This document shows positions 61,824-64,000 of a stretch of DNA of 64,000 bases, piece by piece (position 1 is the first letter of the stretch; each line of letters begins with the position of its first letter). Both the position numbers and the translations under genes were made by a program. Source of the stretch: Limnohabitans sp. 15K (GTDB taxonomy: Bacteria > Pseudomonadota > Gammaproteobacteria > Burkholderiales > Burkholderiaceae_C); assembly GCF_002778285.1 (NCBI RefSeq), contig NZ_NESM01000001.1:886529-950528 (forward strand). Direction: 5' to 3'. The notes under the pieces were generated by a model, which was not told the origin of the DNA, searched no databases, and saw only the letters and a list, made by a program, of their open reading frames with translations.

Positions 61824-64000
61824 GCACCACCGCCCACAAAACCGATGACCAATTGGCCCTGGCCGAAGGCCTGACCACCAAAACCAATCAGCTCTGCCTG
61901 GGCCTGGAATCGGGCGCAGCAGACATTCTGGAACTGGTCACCCCCACCACGGCCGATTTGCTGGCCTGGTGGTTTGGCGAAGACATGGTGATGGCCCGTG
62001 GCGGTCTGAACTTTCACTCCGGACAAAAGCAGGCTATTTTGAACGCCATCGTGGCGCACGAAGTGCTGGGCGCTGGCCTTGAGCACTGGACGCTGCTGGA
62101 CTTGTACCGCGCCGCCGCGCCCGATGCGCTGCTGACGGGGACGCGTTTGAACGAAGTGTCTGCCGACAAACACGGCCACCCCAAGTACTGCCTGAAGATG
62201 GCCACGGGCACGGGCAAGACCTGGGTGTTGCAAGCGCTGATGATTTGGCAGTTGCTCAACAAAAGCGCGGCACTGGCTGAAGGGATTGACGACCCACGTT
62301 TTACCCGCCAGTTCATGGTGGTGGCGCCAGGCCTGATTGTTTATGAACGTTTGCTCGATGCGTTTTGCGGCAAGCTCGTTGCAGGTGGCAATGGCTCGCG
62401 TGACTTCGCCAGCTCGGACATGGCCAAGTTTGCCGACCTGTTCATCCCCGAGGCGCACCGTGAATCGGTGTTTGCGTTTGTGCGCGGCAACGTGTGCAGC
62501 AAGAATGAGATTGGCCTCAAAGCCACGGGCAACGGCATGATCGCCATCACCAACTGGCACTTGCTGGCCGAAGGCGATGTGACTGAAGACATTGAAGAAG
62601 TCGAAACACTGGGCGCACCGCTGGACCCGCAAGACGTGGTGGCTCGGGTGCTGCCACTGACGCCCGGACGCGCAACAGGCAACAGCCTGGACGTGCTGGA
62701 TCGCCGATATGCACGCGGCAATGTGCTGGAATTTTTAGCGCAACTGCCCGAGCTGATGGTGTTCAACGACGAAGCGCACCACATCCACGAATTCAAGCGT
62801 GAAGGCGAAACGACCGAAGTGGAATGGCAAAAGAGCCTCAGCCGCATCGCCCAGACCAAAGGCCGCCGCTTTGTGCAGGTGGACTTTTCGGCCACACCCT
62901 ACAACGACGTGGGCTCGGGCAAGAACAAGCGCAAGGTGTACTTTCCGCACATCGTGACCGACTTTGACCTGAAAAGCGCCATGCGTGCCGGGCTGGTCAA
63001 GTCGCTGGTGCTGGACCGCCGCAAGGAAATCGGCGCATTGCCGCTGGAGTTCAAAGCCGAACGCGATGAATCGGGCAACCCGGCTCTGAGCGAAGGGCAA
63101 CGCGTGATGCTGCGAGCAGGCCTGGCCAAGTTGCGTAAGCTGGAAAAAGACTTTGCGGCTATCGACCCGCACCGCCACCCCAAGATGCTGGTGGTCTGCG
63201 AAGACACCACCGTGTCGCCGCTGGTGGCCGAGTTCTTGCGCGACCAGGAAGGCTTGAGCGAAGACGAGGTGATGACCATCGACTCGGGCAAAAAGGCCGA
63301 GCTGGGCGAAAAAGACTGGGCTCCTGTGCGCGAACGCCTGTTCAGCGTGGACCACCACGCCACCCCGCGTGTGATCGTGAGCGTGTTGATGCTGCGCGAA
63401 GGCTTTGACGTGAACAACATCTGCGTCATCGTGCCGCTGCGCTCCAGCCAAGCGCAGATTCTGCTGGAGCAAACCATCGGGCGCGGCTTGCGCCTGATGT
63501 GGCGCGACGCGGAATACAACGACATCAAACGCGAAAACCGCGAACTGATCGAGGCCAGCAAAGAACCCGGGAGCTTGCTCGATGTGCTGTCCATCGTGGA
63601 GCACCCGGCGTTTCAGTCTTTCTATGACAATCTGATCAACGAAGGCCTTGCGGGCACCACAGGCGATGACGACGGTGATGGCACCTCGGCAACGGGCGAC
63701 GTGATCGCAGCAGAACTGCGCGAAGGCTTTGAAGCCTTTGACTTCGGCATCCCGTTCATCCTGCAAGAAGCCGACGAACTGCGCGACCACAACCAGATCG
63801 ACGTGACCTCGCTGCCAGCCTTCACGGCCATGACGGCGGACCAGCTCAAGGGCATGCTGGGCAAGGGCGACACTTTTGTCTCGCAAGACCTGCAAAGCGC
63901 CACGCTGTTTGGCGACTACCGGGTGGATGGCGCGGTGATGAACGTGAGTGGCTACAACGATTACCTGTCACGCCTGACGCGGCGCATCAGCCAGGCGCTG
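61820..64000 (+). CDS. res: Type III restriction enzyme Res subunit (helicase/nuclease), cut by window end
   Basis: An open frame of 727 codons from ATG 61820 to the window edge with no stop, so the C-terminal nuclease domain is missing from view. Superfamily 2 helicase motifs are clear: MATGTGKTWVLQALMIWQLL (Walker A), VFNDEAHHIHEF (DEAH box), VDFSATPYNDV (motif III), and TIGRGLRLMWRD (motif VI). Res uses ATP to communicate between two inversely oriented sites and then cuts DNA. Translation is coupled to mod by the ATGA overlap. Confidence 0.94.
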   Translation, partial: MSTTAHKTDDQLALAEGLTTKTNQLCLGLESGAADILELVTPTTADLLAWWFGEDMVMARGGLNFHSGQKQAILNAIVAHEVLGAGLEHWTLLDLYRAAAPDALLTGTRLNEVSADKHGHPKYCLKMATGTGKTWVLQALMIWQLLNKSAALAEGIDDPRFTRQFMVVAPGLIVYERLLDAFCGKLVAGGNGSRDFASSDMAKFADLFIPEAHRESVFAFVRGNVCSKNEIGLKATGNGMIAITNWHLLAEGDVTEDIEEVETLGAPLDPQDVVARVLPLTPGRATGNSLDVLDRRYARGNVLEFLAQLPELMVFNDEAHHIHEFKREGETTEVEWQKSLSRIAQTKGRRFVQVDFSATPYNDVGSGKNKRKVYFPHIVTDFDLKSAMRAGLVKSLVLDRRKEIGALPLEFKAERDESGNPALSEGQRVMLRAGLAKLRKLEKDFAAIDPHRHPKMLVVCEDTTVSPLVAEFLRDQEGLSEDEVMTIDSGKKAELGEKDWAPVRERLFSVDHHATPRVIVSVLMLREGFDVNNICVIVPLRSSQAQILLEQTIGRGLRLMWRDAEYNDIKRENRELIEASKEPGSLLDVLSIVEHPAFQSFYDNLINEGLAGTTGDDDGDGTSATGDVIAAELREGFEAFDFGIPFILQEADELRDHNQIDVTSLPAFTAMTADQLKGMLGKGDTFVSQDLQSATLFGDYRVDGAVMNVSGYNDYLSRLTRRISQAL

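Noticed and set aside
1-64000. CRISPR arrays, tRNA or rRNA genes, insertion sequences, phage attachment sites
   Set aside because: No regularly spaced repeats, transposase-like proteins or RNA gene signatures were seen on reading the window; a covariance-model search would be needed to exclude tRNAs fully.

Overview
The window reads as a chromosomal stretch of a GC-rich betaproteobacterium, most likely of the order Burkholderiales and near Comamonadaceae. This is inferred from gene content and protein character, not from a database search: an aa3-type oxidase cluster with a cytochrome c domain fused to subunit II, DUF2909/DUF2970/DUF2244 membrane proteins, an orphan Bug-type solute receptor, the ftsY/M16/rsmD/coaD neighbourhood and rpoH preceded by a CIRCE element. 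No rRNA, tRNA, CRISPR array or insertion sequence was recognised, and no gene-free gap exceeds about 300 bases.

Layout. 1-9 kb is housekeeping: the end of recJ, coaD, rsmD, a pair of M16 peptidases divergent from ftsY, rpoH under a CIRCE-overlapped promoter, and a Bug receptor. 9-18.8 kb is an almost continuous minus-strand programme for cytochrome c oxidase and its assembly (ctaC, ctaD, a 38-residue assembly protein, ctaG, DUF2970, ctaE, then surf1, a SCO-like protein, ctaA, ctaB, sco1). 18.8-25.2 kb is mixed: a BioC-like protein, comF, trmL, an unusual membrane/MaoC fusion, a b-type cytochrome under a textbook FNR-type promoter, a sterol-desaturase-family hydroxylase and corA.

25.3-52.2 kb is the most striking part, a nearly unbroken phosphate-starvation island. 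The core is pstSCAB-phoU-phoB-phoR. By eye I find 11-bp-phased PhoB-box-like repeats in front of ppk2, a DUF962-like membrane protein, a GT4 glycosyltransferase, ugd-lplT, pstS, phoX, gap-arsJ-arsR, ppx and ppk1-sixA, with weaker ones at psd/aminotransferase and olsB-plcP. Together these genes suggest one programme: import phosphate (Pst), scavenge it (PhoX), store or mobilise polyphosphate (PPK1, PPK2, PPX), strip phosphate from phospholipids (PlcP-like), replace those lipids with glycolipids (GT4 plus UDP-glucuronate from Ugd) and ornithine lipids (OlsB), salvage lysolipids (LplT), and remove the arsenate that enters with phosphate (GAPDH plus ArsJ).

52.3-59 kb holds an Rrf2 regulator divergent from a MerR-type regulator that leads two cryptochrome/photolyase genes, then a TRIC channel and a DMT exporter. 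59.1-64 kb is a type III restriction-modification locus (mod and res, res running off the window) with a divergently transcribed repressor-like protein and an operator-rich intergenic region.
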